Source: Microbacterium maritypicum MF109 (GTDB taxonomy: Bacteria > Actinomycetota > Actinomycetes > Actinomycetales > Microbacteriaceae). From it: a stretch of 64,000 bases of DNA. Within the stretch, counting starts at the first letter, position 1. Each line of letters opens with the position of its first letter. The stretch lies in the NCBI RefSeq assembly GCF_000455825.1, contig NZ_ATAO01000250.1, positions 121,967-185,966 of the forward strand, in the 5' to 3' direction. This document shows, one piece after another, positions 42,518 to 50,452 of the stretch. A program made the position numbers and the translations under genes. Below the pieces are notes generated by a model that saw only the letters and a program-made list of their open reading frames with translations, ran no database searches and had not been told where the DNA came from.

Positions 42518-42928
42518 ATGGTGAGCATCGAGGATGTGCGCGCGTTCGCCCTCGCCCTTCCCGGCGCCGAGGAGTCGGTGAGCGGTCACACGGGTGAGGC
42601 TGCCTGGCGGCTGAAGAGCGGACAGTTCGCGTGGCTCCGCGGCCCGAGCGCGACCGACCTGCGGGAGCTGGCGGAGCTCGGACGTGAGTGGCCGGCGGGA
42701 ACGGTGCTCGCGGTGCGCGTCGCCGACCTCGAGGAGAAGGAGGCGCTGCTCGCCGCAGAACCCGACGTGCTCTTCACCATCCCCCACTTCGACGGATACC
42801 CCGGATTGCTCGTGCGTCTCGACGCCGTCGACCGCGCCCGGATCGAGGAAATCATCACCGACGCCTGGCTGGTGCGGGCGCCCTCCCGCGTCGCGAAGAA
42901 GTGGCTCGCGGAGCGCGGGCTGGAATGA
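42518..42928 (+). CDS. MmcQ/YjbR family protein
   Basis: A 136-residue protein of the CyaY-like MmcQ/YjbR fold. Signatures are SIEDVRAFALALPGAEESVS at the N terminus, VLFTIPHFDGYPGLLVRL and TDAWLVRAPSRVAKKWL at the C terminus. The family is annotated as DNA-binding but its role is unclear. The chosen ATG has GGGAGG at 42501-42506; an upstream start near 42446 would lie in the terminator hairpin. It is convergent with the next gene. Confidence 0.82.
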   Translation: MVSIEDVRAFALALPGAEESVSGHTGEAAWRLKSGQFAWLRGPSATDLRELAELGREWPAGTVLAVRVADLEEKEALLAAEPDVLFTIPHFDGYPGLLVRLDAVDRARIEEIITDAWLVRAPSRVAKKWLAERGLE

Positions 42929-42991
42929 GAGAGGCGCGGACGTGGACGTCGGCCAGGCGGCGCGGTCCTCGCTCGCGGCGCTCCCTCGCGA

Positions 42992-44029
42992 TCAAAGCCC
43001 CGTCGAGCTCGCTGGATCGGAACCATGTCCGGCCGCGGGCGTCCCCGGCGATCCGCTGCGAGACGAGATGGTCTCTAACCGGGGGCGCTTCCACGAAGTA
43101 TCCGACGGGAGCCAGATTCCTGAGCAGCAGTCGGCGAATGGAAGGCCCGAACCGCACGGGCAATCTTCCTGATCCTCGATCGGTCGATCGGGGACCATGT
43201 CTCCCGACGAGAGTGTGTCGTCGTTCTCATCGATCCACTCATTCATGCCGGTACGCCAATACGTGTCCATGCCGAGGTGCCAGGCGGCGGATTCACCCAG
43301 GACCTGTGCGGTGTCCTCGATCCACCGCGCCGCAGGTCCCAGGAACGCCGTGAAATGCCACCCGGCCAGAACGATATGTGAGAGGCAACCCCCGAATCCC
43401 CGGAACTGGACGATGTTGGCCTGTGCCCGTGGGTTGACATCCGGTATGACCGTGTTGGCGAGCCGATAGCCCTCCACGGCGAGTCGGCTCGCAGGGTAGA
43501 CGTCGGACACGATCATCTTCACCAGCTCATTGGTCTCGCCGCGTGAGAGCGAGTTTCGGGAGTAGAGCGTCGCTGGTGAGAGATGTGCCTTCAAGACGAT
43601 CCCCGCAAGCGCCCTCTTCACAAGCGTCGTGTCGACACCAGCCAAAAGGACGTCGCCGTCGGACGGCGACGCCGTGACAGAGATGGATGTGAGCGCTGGG
43701 GTTGTGCCGCTGGTCAGGGTGGAGAGGTAGCGCTCGGCATCTCCCAACCGCTGGTCACACTCCCGGCAGAACAGGTAGCTCTTGATGAAGTCCTGTCGTT
43801 TCGTGACGACGCCGCGAGAGTTGTAGACGCCGAGCAGCCCGCCTTCGTTCTTCGCCCAGCGGGCTGCCCACTTCGGCGTGACGTGCCCCAGGACCAACGG
43901 CTTGACCGTTCGGCACAGTCCGCATGGCTGTACGACTTCAGCTCTGAGGTCACTCCCGACGATGAGCGACGAGCGAGGCCCTTCGATGATGGCCTCGCGG
44001 CTTTGCGTGGGGCGAATCGCACCAGACAC
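42992..44029 (-). CDS. SEC-C motif protein with HNH-like zinc-finger N terminus
   Basis: About 345 residues. Near the N terminus CGLCRTVKPLVLGHVTPKW and, 35 residues later, LFCRECDQRLGDAE form a CxxC...H...CxxC treble clef like that of some HNH nucleases. A helical middle follows, and the C terminus has the SEC-C zinc motif CPCGSGLPFADCC. The start is uncertain: this GTG has GGAGAG upstream; an ATG at 44188 would overlap the VOC gene. DNA here looks less GC-rich (about 60% by eye) than its surroundings, suggesting transfer. Function unknown; a nuclease or defence role is only a guess. Confidence 0.65.
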   Translation of the reverse strand: MSGAIRPTQSREAIIEGPRSSLIVGSDLRAEVVQPCGLCRTVKPLVLGHVTPKWAARWAKNEGGLLGVYNSRGVVTKRQDFIKSYLFCRECDQRLGDAERYLSTLTSGTTPALTSISVTASPSDGDVLLAGVDTTLVKRALAGIVLKAHLSPATLYSRNSLSRGETNELVKMIVSDVYPASRLAVEGYRLANTVIPDVNPRAQANIVQFRGFGGCLSHIVLAGWHFTAFLGPAARWIEDTAQVLGESAAWHLGMDTYWRTGMNEWIDENDDTLSSGDMVPDRPIEDQEDCPCGSGLPFADCCSGIWLPSDTSWKRPRLETISSRSGSPGTPAAGHGSDPASSTGL

Positions 44030-44127
44030 GGCTCTCCGCTGTCTCTGCTCCCGTCTCCTCGATGCATTTCCCACGTCGGCAATGTTTCCATAGCATCGAC
44101 GTGGCAGTGATGCGCTAGAACGGGAGC

Positions 44128-44496
44128 ATGACTTCAGACGTGACGGGGATCGGCGGTCTCTTCTTCCGCAGCAGGGATCCGGAGGCACGGGCCACGTGGT
44201 ATCAGCAGCATCTCGGCATCAGCGCCGGTCACACCGGCACCTGGCAGCAGGACGCGGGGATGACCGTCTTCGCGCCGTTCCCCGCCGACAGCGACTACTT
44301 CGCCGCCGACCAGCAGTTCATGCTGAACCTGCGCGTCACCGACATCGAACAGCTCGCCGTGAGGCTGGAATCCGAGGGCATCCCGGTGGAGCGCCGAGAC
44401 GAGTGGAACACCGAGGAGTACGGGACGTTCGCCCGCATCCACGATCCCGAAGGTCTCGCGATCGAGCTGTGGCAACCACCGGCGGAATCGTCTTGA
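44128..44496 (+). CDS. VOC (glyoxalase/bleomycin-resistance) family protein
   Basis: A 122-residue single VOC module. It has GIGGLFFRSRDPEARATWYQ at the N terminus and RIHDPEGLAIELWQP with the C-terminal Glu metal ligand. Such proteins act as dimeric metalloenzymes or binding proteins. The substrate cannot be assigned. It is convergent with the next gene, 18 bases away. Confidence 0.85.
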   Translation: MTSDVTGIGGLFFRSRDPEARATWYQQHLGISAGHTGTWQQDAGMTVFAPFPADSDYFAADQQFMLNLRVTDIEQLAVRLESEGIPVERRDEWNTEEYGTFARIHDPEGLAIELWQPPAESS

Positions 44497-44514
44497 ACCG
44501 AGCCACCTCCGCGC

Positions 44515-45102
44515 TCAGGCCGGATCGAGGCGCAGCACGTCGGGCGATTCGCCGCCGGTGAGGTCGTCCGCGATGCGGAGGCTGCGCGCCAGATCGTCGA
44601 GCGCGCCGATCAGCGTGCCGAACCGTTCCTTGTCGCTGCACACCGCTGTCAGGGTCACCAGGTGGGTCCCGGTGTCCCAGGTGTACGTCGCGAACGGCGG
44701 CGACGCCGGCGCCGGCGGCATCGGTACCAGCAGCTTCTCGCCCACGCCGAGCCGGGTGGGGAACGACTCCGTGTCGTCGTAGTCCATCGGCATCGAGGCC
44801 CGCGCGATGCGCACATCCGGCGTCAGGACCTGTGCGGTCGCCATCGCCACGACAAGCTCCGGCTCGGCCTTCCACGTCCACACCAGCACGCGTCCGTCTG
44901 CCCGCTTCATGAGCATCGGCGCCGCCTGGCTCATCGCCCACGCGCCGAACTTCGAGCCCGGCCGCTCCGTCGCCCCCACGGCCGCATTGACCTGACCGAG
45001 CAGCATCCGGATCGCGGCCTTGCGGTGGCGGCGGCCCTTCCAGCCGAGCGAGTCCGTCACGGGAATCCACAGCTGGGGATCGGCGTCGGCAGTCAGTCGC
45101 AT
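44515..45102 (-). CDS. Hypothetical protein
   Basis: A 195-residue soluble protein I do not recognise. It has no signal peptide or membrane span. Visible segments include LWIPVTDSLGWKGRRHRKAAI, ADGRVLVWTWKAEPELVVAMA and TYTWDTGTHLVTLTAVCSD, suggesting a mixed alpha/beta fold. The start ATG has GGAG upstream. It is divergent from the glycosyltransferase at 45.2 kb. Codon use is like the neighbours, so it is probably a genuine chromosomal gene. Confidence 0.7.
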   Translation of the reverse strand: MRLTADADPQLWIPVTDSLGWKGRRHRKAAIRMLLGQVNAAVGATERPGSKFGAWAMSQAAPMLMKRADGRVLVWTWKAEPELVVAMATAQVLTPDVRIARASMPMDYDDTESFPTRLGVGEKLLVPMPPAPASPPFATYTWDTGTHLVTLTAVCSDKERFGTLIGALDDLARSLRIADDLTGGESPDVLRLDPA

Positions 45103-45227
45103 GGCTCCACGGTATCGGCTGCACCTGAGGGATGCCCGGTACGCCTCGGCCGCGCGAACAGGGCCCTCGGGTAGAGTGGCCAGCGCCCGACCAGGGCTTT
45201 CCCTTGGCCGCCACATCGTAAGGCAGC

Positions 45228-46460
45228 ATGTCTGTGACCTCCTCCGACGATCCGATCGATCCGTCGAGCGGCCCCGCCGCCGAACCCGCGCCCCGACCAT
45301 TGAAGATCGTGATCGGCTGCGACACGTTCGCGCCCGACATCAACGGCGCCGCCCGGTTCGCCGAGCGTCTCGCCGCCGGCCTCGTGCAGCGTGGCCACGA
45401 CGTGCATGTCGTCGCCCCCAACCAGGCCTATCGCCGTGCGCAGCCGCACACCGAGGTGATCGAGGGCGAGCCGATGACGCTGCACCGTCTGCCGTCGTTG
45501 CGCTGGGCGCCGCACGACTGGCTGCGCTTCGTGTGGCCGTGGCGCTCGAAGCACTACGCCCGCAAGGTCCTCGACCATGTGCAGCCCGACGTCGTGCACA
45601 TCCAGTCGCACATCGTGATCGGCCGCGGTCTCGCGTACATCGCGCACGAGCGCGGGATCCCGGTCATCGCCACGAACCACGTCATGGCCGAGAACATCCT
45701 CGACCACACGACCATGCCGAAGTTCATCGACGACCTGGTCCTCAAGTTCGCCTGGGCCGATGCGAAGCGCACCTTCGACATGACCCGCGCGATCACCACT
45801 CCCACCCGTCGCGCCGCCGACTTCCTCGAGAAGACCGTCGAGGTGAAGGGTGTGATCCCGGTCAGCTGCGGCATCGACCGCACGCAGTACACGCCGGTGA
45901 TCGCCCCGCGCGACGAGAACCGGATCATCTTCGTCGGCAGGCTCACCGCCGAGAAGCAGGTCGAGGTCATCCTCAAGGCGATGACGAAACTCGACCCGGC
46001 ACTGGAGACGACGTTCGACATCGTGGGCGGCGGCGATCAGCGCAAGCAGCTGGAGCACCTGACCGCGCAGCTCGGACTCGCCGACCGTGTGACCTTCCAC
46101 GGACGGACGAGCGATGAAGAGCTCCGCGCCCTGCTGTCGCGCGCGAGCCTGTTCGTGATCGCCTCGATCGCCGAGCTGCAGTCCATCGCGACGATGGAGG
46201 CCATGGCCTCGGCTCTGCCGATCGTCGCCGCGGACGCCGTCGCCCTTCCGCACCTCGTGCACCACGGTGAGAACGGATACCTGTTCGAGCCGGGGAACGT
46301 CGATGCGCTCGCCGCGCGCCTCACCGACGTGCTCACGGCGGAGCCCGCGGAATACCAGCGGATGCAGCAGGCATCGCTCGACGGCGTCGCCATCCACGAC
46401 ATCAACCGCACCCTCGACACCTTCGAGGCGCTGTATCGCGACGAGCCGCTGCCGGAGTAG
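45228..46460 (+). CDS. GT4 family glycosyltransferase
   Basis: A 410-residue GT-B enzyme. The N-terminal domain has KIVIGCDTFAPDINGAARFAERLA and the C-terminal domain FVGRLTAEKQVEVILKAM. The catalytic EX7E appears in IAELQSIATMEAMASALP. It is probably a mannosyl- or glucosyltransferase acting on lipid or envelope glycans. The next gene is a second GT4 enzyme with a similar fold, so the pair may act in sequence. A 59-base duplication separates them. Confidence 0.9.
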   Translation: MSVTSSDDPIDPSSGPAAEPAPRPLKIVIGCDTFAPDINGAARFAERLAAGLVQRGHDVHVVAPNQAYRRAQPHTEVIEGEPMTLHRLPSLRWAPHDWLRFVWPWRSKHYARKVLDHVQPDVVHIQSHIVIGRGLAYIAHERGIPVIATNHVMAENILDHTTMPKFIDDLVLKFAWADAKRTFDMTRAITTPTRRAADFLEKTVEVKGVIPVSCGIDRTQYTPVIAPRDENRIIFVGRLTAEKQVEVILKAMTKLDPALETTFDIVGGGDQRKQLEHLTAQLGLADRVTFHGRTSDEELRALLSRASLFVIASIAELQSIATMEAMASALPIVAADAVALPHLVHHGENGYLFEPGNVDALAARLTDVLTAEPAEYQRMQQASLDGVAIHDINRTLDTFEALYRDEPLPE

Positions 46461-46530
46461 CACGCATGCACGGTACCCCCATCCGATCACGCCGCGGTGA
46501 CGCGCCGGCGGCGGAGTAGCACGCATGCAC
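46453..46530 (+). repeat. Direct repeat at the junction of the two GT4 genes
   Basis: CGGAGTAGCACGCATGCAC occurs at 46453-46471 and 46512-46530, 59 bases apart. The first copy carries the stop of gene one plus a decoy ATG; the second carries the true ATG of gene two. Confidence 0.88.
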
Positions 46531-47754
46531 ATCGTCTTCTTCGGCGACCAGCACCTCGACTCGCTCGGCGGTGCGCAGGTGTCGATGCGGCTCCAGCGGG
46601 AGTTCCTCGAGCGTGCCGGTCACATCGTCACGGTGGTCGCCCCGAAGATGCACGGGTCGCGCCATTCATCCGGCTCGCACGGCGGCGCGTACATCGACCT
46701 GCCGTCGATGCCGATCACGACGGATCGCGAGTACGCGATGAGCTGGCCGGGGCGTGGGAGCGACCGCTTCCTCGACAAAGCCATGACCCATCGTCCCGCG
46801 GTGGATCTGGTGCACGTGCAGGCCGACTTCTGGGGCGCGTTCATCGGGCACCGTTACGCGCAGCGCCACGGCATCCCGGTCGTGCACACCATGCACAACC
46901 GCGTCGACGTCGGCATCGCCGCCGTCACCCCGCTGCACGGGCCGGTGCTGGCGGCGCTGAACATCTGGCGCCGGATCGCGATGCGCGGCATCGGAGTCCC
47001 CGTGCCCGGCACCGACGGCTGGGCGTTCCTGCGAGGACTCGCCGCCGGAGCATCCGCCGTCACCGCGCCCTCGACGCACTTCGCCCGCCGCCTCGAACAG
47101 CACGGTGTCTTCCCGCACGTGGACGTGATCTGGAACGGCATCGACGACGACCTCCGCGCGCAGACGCTCAACGCCGGGCCCGCAGACCGCACGCCGGGAC
47201 GCCCGCGCTTCGTGTGGCTCGGCCGGATGAGCCCCGAGAAGCGACTGCTCCCGTTCCTGGAAGCGTTCATCGCCTCCGGCATCGATGCGGATCTCGAGAT
47301 CATCGGCGGCGGAGCGCAGCGTTCCGCGGCAGAGAAGATCGTGCGCGGGCGTGGGGGCATCCGATTCGCCGGCCGGTTGACCTACCCGCAGACGCTGGCG
47401 CGGATCGCCGCGGCCGATGCCCTCGTGCAGACGTCGATCGGCTTCGAGACCCAGGGCATGACCCCGTTCGAGGCGGCGACGCTCGGAACCCCGTCGGTGA
47501 TCTGCGACCCCGACATCGCGGCGGAGCTCGGCGGCGGACTCTGGGCCGTTCCGGATGCCGAGGAGTCGGCGAGCGGACGAGACCTCGAAGCCCAGCGCAC
47601 GGCAGCACTCGCCGAGACGCTGCGGCAGGCCGCATCCGATATCGCCGCGGGCACCGCACCCGCCCCGCTCCCCGAAGTGGCCGAAGCCTTCCGGCAGTCG
47701 TCGCGCACGGCGGCGATGGTCGAGGTCTACCGGAGGGTTCGCGCCGACAGCTGA
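46525..47754 (+). CDS. GT4 family glycosyltransferase
   Basis: A 409-residue GT-B enzyme. It begins HIVFFGDQHLDSLGGAQVSMRL, has RFVWLGRMSPEKRLLPFLEAF in the C-terminal domain and the EX7E motif in GFETQGMTPFEAATLG. The ATG lies in the second copy of a 19-base repeat whose first copy ends the previous gene. It probably works with the upstream GT4 enzyme in envelope glycan or glycolipid synthesis; acceptor and donor are unknown. Confidence 0.9.
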   Translation: MHIVFFGDQHLDSLGGAQVSMRLQREFLERAGHIVTVVAPKMHGSRHSSGSHGGAYIDLPSMPITTDREYAMSWPGRGSDRFLDKAMTHRPAVDLVHVQADFWGAFIGHRYAQRHGIPVVHTMHNRVDVGIAAVTPLHGPVLAALNIWRRIAMRGIGVPVPGTDGWAFLRGLAAGASAVTAPSTHFARRLEQHGVFPHVDVIWNGIDDDLRAQTLNAGPADRTPGRPRFVWLGRMSPEKRLLPFLEAFIASGIDADLEIIGGGAQRSAAEKIVRGRGGIRFAGRLTYPQTLARIAAADALVQTSIGFETQGMTPFEAATLGTPSVICDPDIAAELGGGLWAVPDAEESASGRDLEAQRTAALAETLRQAASDIAAGTAPAPLPEVAEAFRQSSRTAAMVEVYRRVRADS

Positions 47755-47765
47755 ACCGGCGCTGG

Positions 47766-47811
47766 CTCAGAGGTAGGCCCTGGCTCAGAGGTAGGCGCCG
47801 TCTCAGAGGTA
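47766..47811 (+). repeat. Triple repeat at the 3' end of the proline-rich membrane protein gene
   Basis: CTCAGAGGTA occurs at 47766-47775, 47784-47793 and 47802-47811, with an 18-base period. The third copy contains the stop codon and last codons (Tyr-Leu) of the - strand gene; the others are downstream of it. Confidence 0.85.
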
Positions 47812-48393
47812 CTGGTACAGGGCGATCGTCAGTCCGGTGACGGCGATCCCGATGGCACCGGCCCCCGCGATGCCGACGGCGATGCCCGTGAGCAGCCGAT
47901 TCGTGGGCCGGCGCACCGCGATCAACCCCAGCACGAGGGCGACGACGTAGGCGAAGAAGCTGAGGATTCCGATGCCGTTGTCGAACGCGAGCATGAACGC
48001 GAATCCGCCATCACCGCCGTAGACGAACGGCCGGGCGACGGAGCTGAACAGGTTGACCGCGAGAGTGGCCACCGCGATCACGAACGCCGCGACCGCGAGC
48101 GGGTTGCCGGTGCGGGCCTGCGCCGGGGGTATCGCCTGGCCGGGGAACGCGGGATGCGCCGGTGCGTACGCCTGCCATCCGGGAGTGGGCGCCGGATACG
48201 CCGTCGGAGACGACGGTGGATAGGGCGCCGAGGAAGCCGTCGAGGAGGGAGGTGAGCCGTCGGGCGCGGGTGCAGGAGACGGAGGCGGCGGGGTCGAGCG
48301 CTGCGGCGTGGCCGGATACTGCGCTGCGGCCGGATACTGCGGTGCGGCGGGCAGATGCGCGGTCGGGACGGGAGGCTGCTGAGGCTCGCTCAT
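47803..48393 (-). CDS. Proline-rich membrane protein (DUF4190-like)
   Basis: A 196-residue protein. The first about 95 residues are a Pro/Ala/Tyr-rich, probably disordered cytoplasmic region (repeats such as PAAPQYPAAAQYPATPQ). Three to four membrane segments follow, starting NPLAVAAFVIAVATLAVNL and ending ITGLTIALYQYL-like (GIAVTGLTIALYQYL). This layout is common in actinobacterial proteins of unknown role. ATG at 48393 is chosen; upstream codons in frame do not look coding. Downstream are tandem repeats of the stop-codon region. Confidence 0.78.
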   Translation of the reverse strand: MSEPQQPPVPTAHLPAAPQYPAAAQYPATPQRSTPPPPSPAPAPDGSPPSSTASSAPYPPSSPTAYPAPTPGWQAYAPAHPAFPGQAIPPAQARTGNPLAVAAFVIAVATLAVNLFSSVARPFVYGGDGGFAFMLAFDNGIGILSFFAYVVALVLGLIAVRRPTNRLLTGIAVGIAGAGAIGIAVTGLTIALYQYL

Positions 48394-48436
48394 GACGACG
48401 AGCGTAGCCGCCGCTGCGAGGATCGGCGGCAGGCGA

Positions 48437-48598
48437 TCAGCGATAGACGTGCCCGGACTCGGCCTGGTGGCCGACGTCGCGGCCGGCGACGCGCGTCCAA
48501 TCGGTGGGGGTGCGTCGGTAGCCGTCCCGGCGCAGTTCGATGACGGTGGCGACGGTCGCCCACGCAGCGAGGAGGAGGAGTGCGATGAGGAGTACCAT
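48437..48598 (-). CDS. Small single-span membrane protein (53 residues)
   Basis: A 53-residue protein. An N-terminal membrane segment (LLIALLLLAAWATVATVIEL) is followed by a basic tail RRDGYRRTPTDW. The DGYRR-P-T tail recalls small proteins I associate with related actinobacteria, and the length of the open frame and its typical codon positions support a real gene. It is divergent from the GlxA-type regulator. Function unknown. Confidence 0.6.
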   Translation of the reverse strand: MVLLIALLLLAAWATVATVIELRRDGYRRTPTDWTRVAGRDVGHQAESGHVYR

Positions 48599-48620
48599 GG
48601 CAGAAACGCTACGTTCGATG

Positions 48621-48649
48621 TTGAACAGCCACGAGTGGCAGAATAGACT
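48621..48649 (+). promoter_or_regulatory. Promoter of the GlxA-type regulator
   Basis: TTGAAC (48621-48626), 17-base spacer, TAGACT (48644-48649). Transcription would start near 48656, so an ATG at 48650 cannot be the translation start; the ATG at 48683, preceded by AGGAG, is used. Confidence 0.75.
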
Positions 48650-48682
48650 ATGAACGTCGGAAAACTGCCAACAGGAGTGAGT

Positions 48683-49657
48683 ATGAAGACGGTCGCCTGC
48701 GTCATCCAGGACGGGTTCGCGCCCTTCGAATTCGGCGTGGCCTGCGAGGCATTCGGCCTCGACCGCGCCGACGACGGCGTGCCGAACTTCGACTTCCGCA
48801 TCGTCGCTCCCCGTGCCGGTGTCGTGACCTCGAAGATCGGCTTCTCGGTCAACGTCGAGCACGATCTGACCTTCGCCTACGACGCCGACCTCGTCGTGTT
48901 CTGCCCGCTCCCTCGGGAGAGGTGGGGCGACATCGATCCGCTCCTGCTCGACCTCGCCCGTCACGCGGTGGCACGCGACGCCTGGGTGATGAGCGTGTGC
49001 AGCGGGTCGTTCATCCTCGCCGCCGCAGGAGTGCTCGACGGTCGGCGCGCCACCACGCACTGGATGTACGCGCACGTCATGGCCGACATGTACCCGCAGA
49101 TCGACATCGACCCCGACGTGCTGTTCGTGCAGGACGGCAAGATCATCACGAGCGCGGGCACGGCCGCCGGGATCGACGCGTGCCTGCACCTGCTGCGGCA
49201 GGAGGTGGGAGCGGAGCTCACCAACCGCATCGCCCGCCGCATGGTCGTGCCGCCGCAGCGCGACGGCGGGCAGGCGCAGTTCATCGATCGCCCGATCCCC
49301 GTGGTTCCGACCGACTCGCTCGCGGCCGTCGCCGACTGGGCGGTCGAGCACCTGCGTGACGACCTCGGCGTCGATCAGCTGGCGGCAAAGGCCCTGATGT
49401 CACCGCGCACCTTCGCCCGTCGGTTCAAGGCCGAGTACGGCGCGACACCCGCGGCCTGGTTGGCGCGTCAGCGCATCATCCATGCGCAGCGGATGCTGGA
49501 GCGCACCGACCTGCCGCTCGAGCACATCGCCGACGAATGCGGGTTCGGCTCGGCGGCCGTGCTGCGGCAGAACTTCGCCCGGGTGCTCGGCCTCACCCCC
49601 ACGGCCTATCGCGCGCGGTTCTCCTGTGCCGAGGATTCGGCGGTTCCCGCGGCCTGA
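48683..49657 (+). CDS. GlxA-family transcriptional regulator (DJ-1/PfpI domain plus AraC helix-turn-helix)
   Basis: A 324-residue protein. The N-terminal class I amidotransferase-like domain has VMSVCSGSFILAAAGVLDGRRATTHW with the Cys nucleophile position. The C-terminal AraC domain has two helix-turn-helices (DQLAAKALMSPRTFARRFK and LEHIADECGFGSAAVLRQNF). The family often controls catabolism of nitrogen compounds or stress genes; the target here is unknown. The promoter and start are defined by TTGAAC-17-TAGACT and AGGAG. Confidence 0.92.
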   Translation: MKTVACVIQDGFAPFEFGVACEAFGLDRADDGVPNFDFRIVAPRAGVVTSKIGFSVNVEHDLTFAYDADLVVFCPLPRERWGDIDPLLLDLARHAVARDAWVMSVCSGSFILAAAGVLDGRRATTHWMYAHVMADMYPQIDIDPDVLFVQDGKIITSAGTAAGIDACLHLLRQEVGAELTNRIARRMVVPPQRDGGQAQFIDRPIPVVPTDSLAAVADWAVEHLRDDLGVDQLAAKALMSPRTFARRFKAEYGATPAAWLARQRIIHAQRMLERTDLPLEHIADECGFGSAAVLRQNFARVLGLTPTAYRARFSCAEDSAVPAA

Positions 49658-49683
49658 GCGACATCGGCTCCTCGGCCGGTCCG

Positions 49684-50385
49684 CTACTCAGTCCAGTGGG
49701 CCGGCGAGGGGAGCGTGACGTCGTTCACCTCGACGCCGCCGGGGGTCACCGTGGCGATGCAGTACAGCAGCGACTGCGTGGGGTAGCCATGCGGACGGTT
49801 GTCGCGGATGATCGCCCGGTCATCCTCCGCGGGCAGCGCGGTCGAGGAGGCGAGCAGAGCGGTCCACTCCGTGGTCCAGTCGTCGCTGTCCGCCGTCGGT
49901 CCCAGGGCGCGGAACTCCGGCAGCCAGGCCTCGATGCGCGGGGTCGTCGCGTCGTCGAGGTCGTCATGCGCGATCATGTGCGTGCCGGGATCGATGGTCG
50001 TCTCGCGCAGCTCGACACCGTCCCACGACAGCACCCGTGCACCCTCGGGGCGCACCTCGAGCAGGTTGAAGCCGTGCATGGCCAGCGGGGCGACGGGGGA
50101 GCGGCCCCTCACCGACTCCAGCGCGAGAGCGCCACGAGAGACGGCGCGCGCATCGGGAAGGCCGCCCACGTCGGCGCGGTTCAGCAGCACGGCGAGCCGA
50201 CGTTCGGCGGGGTTCGCGGCGAGCCAGGCGCCACCGGCGCGGCGATCGCGGATCCCGACCACGCCGGGGTAGTCCTCCGGCCACCAGGCTCCGAGCGAGT
50301 CCCATGCGCGTAGCGGGTCTTCATCGCGGACCGCGAGAAGACGTGCGGATCCGGCATTCTCGACATCGATCACGACCGTGCACAC
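49684..50385 (-). CDS. NRDE (TANGO2-like) family protein
   Basis: A 233-residue protein. It starts with GTG as VCTVVIDVE, matching the MCTxxI start of the family, whose Cys2 is a proposed N-terminal nucleophile. The eponymous RDE appears in LAVRDEDPLRAWD and the C terminus has RPHGYPTQSLLYCIATV. Members are linked to heme trafficking in eukaryotes; the bacterial role is unclear. It is divergent from coaBC. Confidence 0.85.
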   Translation of the reverse strand: MCTVVIDVENAGSARLLAVRDEDPLRAWDSLGAWWPEDYPGVVGIRDRRAGGAWLAANPAERRLAVLLNRADVGGLPDARAVSRGALALESVRGRSPVAPLAMHGFNLLEVRPEGARVLSWDGVELRETTIDPGTHMIAHDDLDDATTPRIEAWLPEFRALGPTADSDDWTTEWTALLASSTALPAEDDRAIIRDNRPHGYPTQSLLYCIATVTPGGVEVNDVTLPSPAHWTE

Positions 50386-50452
50386 GGACCCCAGTCTAGG
50401 TCGGGGATGAGGTGTCGGCCCATGGCGGCGGATGCTGGGGCAGAATCGAGAC

